Of a stretch of DNA of 19,682 nucleotides, positions 17,496-19,682 are shown piece by piece (positions within the stretch are counted from its first letter, which is position 1; each line of letters starts with the position of its first letter). The DNA comes from SZUA-254 sp031379665 (GTDB taxonomy: Bacteria > Bacteroidota > Ignavibacteria > UBA10030 > SZUA-254): NCBI GenBank assembly GCA_031379665.1, contig JANNFI010000115.1:1-19682 (forward strand), given 5' to 3'. The translations under genes and the position numbers were made by a program. Below the pieces are notes generated by a model. The model was not told the origin of the DNA and did no database searches. It saw only the letters and a list, made by a program, of their open reading frames with translations.

Positions 17496-18035
17496 TCAGC
17501 GGCGCAGGAGCCGGACGCGGATGGCGGTGATCTGACGACGGTGGTTGAGGTCGTGGCCGGCCAGCATATGAACGAGCCGTTCGACGGTCTCTCTCCCGCG
17601 CTCCTCGTGGATCCCGAACTTCTGCAGGTCGCCGCGGCGCGCGAGTTTCAGGAACTCGAGGTGAGACTTCCGCAGGACCGTGTACAGGGTGAGGCTGTCG
17701 GCGACGCTCCGACGGTCGTAGTGCAGGCCCGCCGCCCAGAGGTCCTGGTCAAAGGCGCTGAAGCGCGAACCGCTCTCGGCGAGCGCGAGGCGCATCCTGA
17801 AGGCGAGCCCTACTTCCGCGTCGCAGATGTGGTGGACGAGATACGCGATCGGCCATTTACCAGGCCCGGGCCGGCGGCGCATCTGCGCGCTCGTGAGGCC
17901 GGCGATGGACCGTTTCAGCGCGGAAGGTCCGGATGCGAAGACTTTTTGCGGGTCTTTCCCTTCCAGATTCGCGAGGATCCGCCTTGAGTAGGGATGCCGG
18001 ATCTTCCCGGCTGGCGGTACCCTGGAGACTTTCAT
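17496..18035 (-). CDS. DinB-like four-helix metalloprotein
   Basis: A member of the DinB/YfiT superfamily, small four-helix bundles that usually bind a metal through three histidines. Characterised relatives include thiol-dependent transferases, but most, like this one, have no known reaction. The 179 residues show a first helix with a PGPGKW turn (56-61) and AYLVHHICDAE (64-74) supplying the first His (68 or 69). The closing helix has GHDLNHRRQI (160-169) with His161 and His165, the typical HxxxH pair. The ATG at 18035 has GAGGA eight bases upstream. It lies 46 bases after sucC and six before gatB, so it is likely cotranscribed with both, but the neighbours do not reveal its substrate. The N-terminal 20 residues and the C-terminus are strongly basic. 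Confidence 0.8.
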   Translation of the reverse strand: MKVSRVPPAGKIRHPYSRRILANLEGKDPQKVFASGPSALKRSIAGLTSAQMRRRPGPGKWPIAYLVHHICDAEVGLAFRMRLALAESGSRFSAFDQDLWAAGLHYDRRSVADSLTLYTVLRKSHLEFLKLARRGDLQKFGIHEERGRETVERLVHMLAGHDLNHRRQITAIRVRLLRR

Positions 18036-18051
18036 GCTCGTCTTCCTCTTT

Positions 18052-18072
18052 CCGGATGCCGAATGCTGAACG
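18052..18072. repeat. Three tandem degenerate heptamers
   Basis: The intergenic gap between sucC and the DinB-like gene contains CCGGATG, CCGAATG and CTGAACG end to end on the plus strand (minus strand consensus CATTCGG). Neighbouring units differ by one to three bases. Short heptamer runs of this kind occur between genes in several bacterial groups. Three units are few, so chance is not excluded. Confidence 0.5.
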
Positions 18073-18081
18073 TCGGACGAC

Positions 18082-19248
<1,167 letters not shown>

Positions 19249-19252
19249 ATGG

Positions 19253-19682
19253 TCACTTTCGTTTTTTCTTCGTCGCGATTGATTTTGCCTGCAGGAAGAG
19301 CCCGAGGTAATCCTGGCCACCCGCCTTCGAATCCGTTCCGCTCATGTTGAAGCCGCCGAAGGGATGGGCTCCCACCATCGCTCCGGTGCATTTCCGGTTA
19401 AGGTAAAGGTTACCACAGTGGAAATCCCTCCAGGCCTTGGCGAGTTTCTTTTTGTTGCGCGTGTAGACAGCGCCGGTCAGCCCAAACTCGGTGTTGTTGG
19501 CTATTTCCAGCGCGTGGTCGAAATCGTTCGCCCTGATCACTGCGAGCACCGGCCCGAAGATCTCCTGCTGGGAGATCGTCCCCATCGGATCGACGTCGGC
19601 CACGACGGTCGGCTCGATGAAGTATCCGTCTCCCGCGGCCCGCTTTCCGCCCGTGATCAAACGTCCGCCCTCCCGGACTGCC
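19253..19682 (-). CDS. pruA: Delta-1-pyrroline-5-carboxylate dehydrogenase, C-terminal part (5' end off window)
   Basis: Oxidises glutamate semialdehyde (from pyrroline-5-carboxylate) to glutamate with NAD, the second step of proline catabolism. Only about 143 C-terminal residues are visible, because the gene enters from the right edge. They show GGRLITGGKR, GYFIEPTV, the aldehyde dehydrogenase block QQEIFGPVLAVI, NNTEFGLTGAVYT, and the P5C-dehydrogenase-specific stretch NLYLNRKCTGAMVGAHPFGG followed by MSGTDSKAGGQDYLGLFLQ. The catalytic Cys lies upstream, outside the window. It ends in a lysine-rich tail (TKKKRK). Whether a proline dehydrogenase domain is fused at the N-terminus cannot be seen. 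sucC starts four bases after its stop, which ties proline-derived glutamate to the citric acid cycle in one transcript. Confidence 0.92.
   Translation of the reverse strand, partial: AVREGGRLITGGKRAAGDGYFIEPTVVADVDPMGTISQQEIFGPVLAVIRANDFDHALEIANNTEFGLTGAVYTRNKKKLAKAWRDFHCGNLYLNRKCTGAMVGAHPFGGFNMSGTDSKAGGQDYLGLFLQAKSIATKKKRK

Noticed and set aside
19249..19320. N-terminal extension of sucC to 19320
   Set aside because: It overlaps the P5C dehydrogenase end, and SucC proteins start at the MKIHEYQGKE found at 19248.

Overview
The window is a GC-rich bacterial chromosome segment in which every recognisable gene lies on the minus strand. It holds twelve complete protein genes plus two cut by the window edges, one at each end. 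It looks like ordinary core genome: no transposase, integrase, phage gene, CRISPR array, tRNA or rRNA is visible. LpxB and LpxK imply a lipid A-bearing outer membrane. The style of QueA (its N-terminal block and the FPPYDF block) resembles Bacteroidota/Chlorobiota/Ignavibacteriota-type (FCB) proteins from memory, so a high-GC FCB-group organism is my best guess. That placement is an inference and is not proven by the window.

Reading in the direction of transcription (high to low coordinates), the first block is central metabolism and translation. It contains the end of a delta-1-pyrroline-5-carboxylate dehydrogenase (19682-19253), sucC (19248-18082), a DinB-like four-helix protein (18035-17496), gatB (17489-16026) and tpiA (15985-15224). 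Spacings are 4 to 46 bases. A short array of three degenerate heptamers sits between sucC and the DinB-like gene.

The only intergenic stretch over 100 bases follows tpiA (15223-14992). It holds a GC-rich hairpin near the tpiA stop, an AT-rich segment with a good sigma-70-type promoter pointing left, and a possible seven-codon leader ORF whose stop overlaps the next start. Downstream of it, genes are packed with gaps from -4 to 52 bases. They are a secreted/membrane GH2-like protein (14991-12358), smc (12347-8784), a MtnX-like HAD phosphatase (8741-7989), an isoprenylcysteine methyltransferase-family membrane protein (7992-7405), lpxB (7400-6279), lpxK (6272-5241), a class I glutamine-amidotransferase-like hydrolase (5244-4558), ppdK (4539-1789), queA (1736-699) and ispD (674 to beyond position 1). 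These ten genes could form one transcription unit of more than 14 kb.

The least ordinary item is the GH2-like protein. It has the sugar-binding, Ig-like and TIM-barrel regions of a beta-galactosidase/glucuronidase and keeps the acid/base Asn-Glu. However, the residue expected to be the nucleophilic Glu is Arg, and the conserved His of the RxxHYP-type motif is Tyr. It then continues into about six membrane helices, the last five resembling a Yip1-type domain. It looks like a membrane-anchored pseudo-glycosidase rather than a normal sugar hydrolase. I did not find a clearly new defence, mobile or RNA system.
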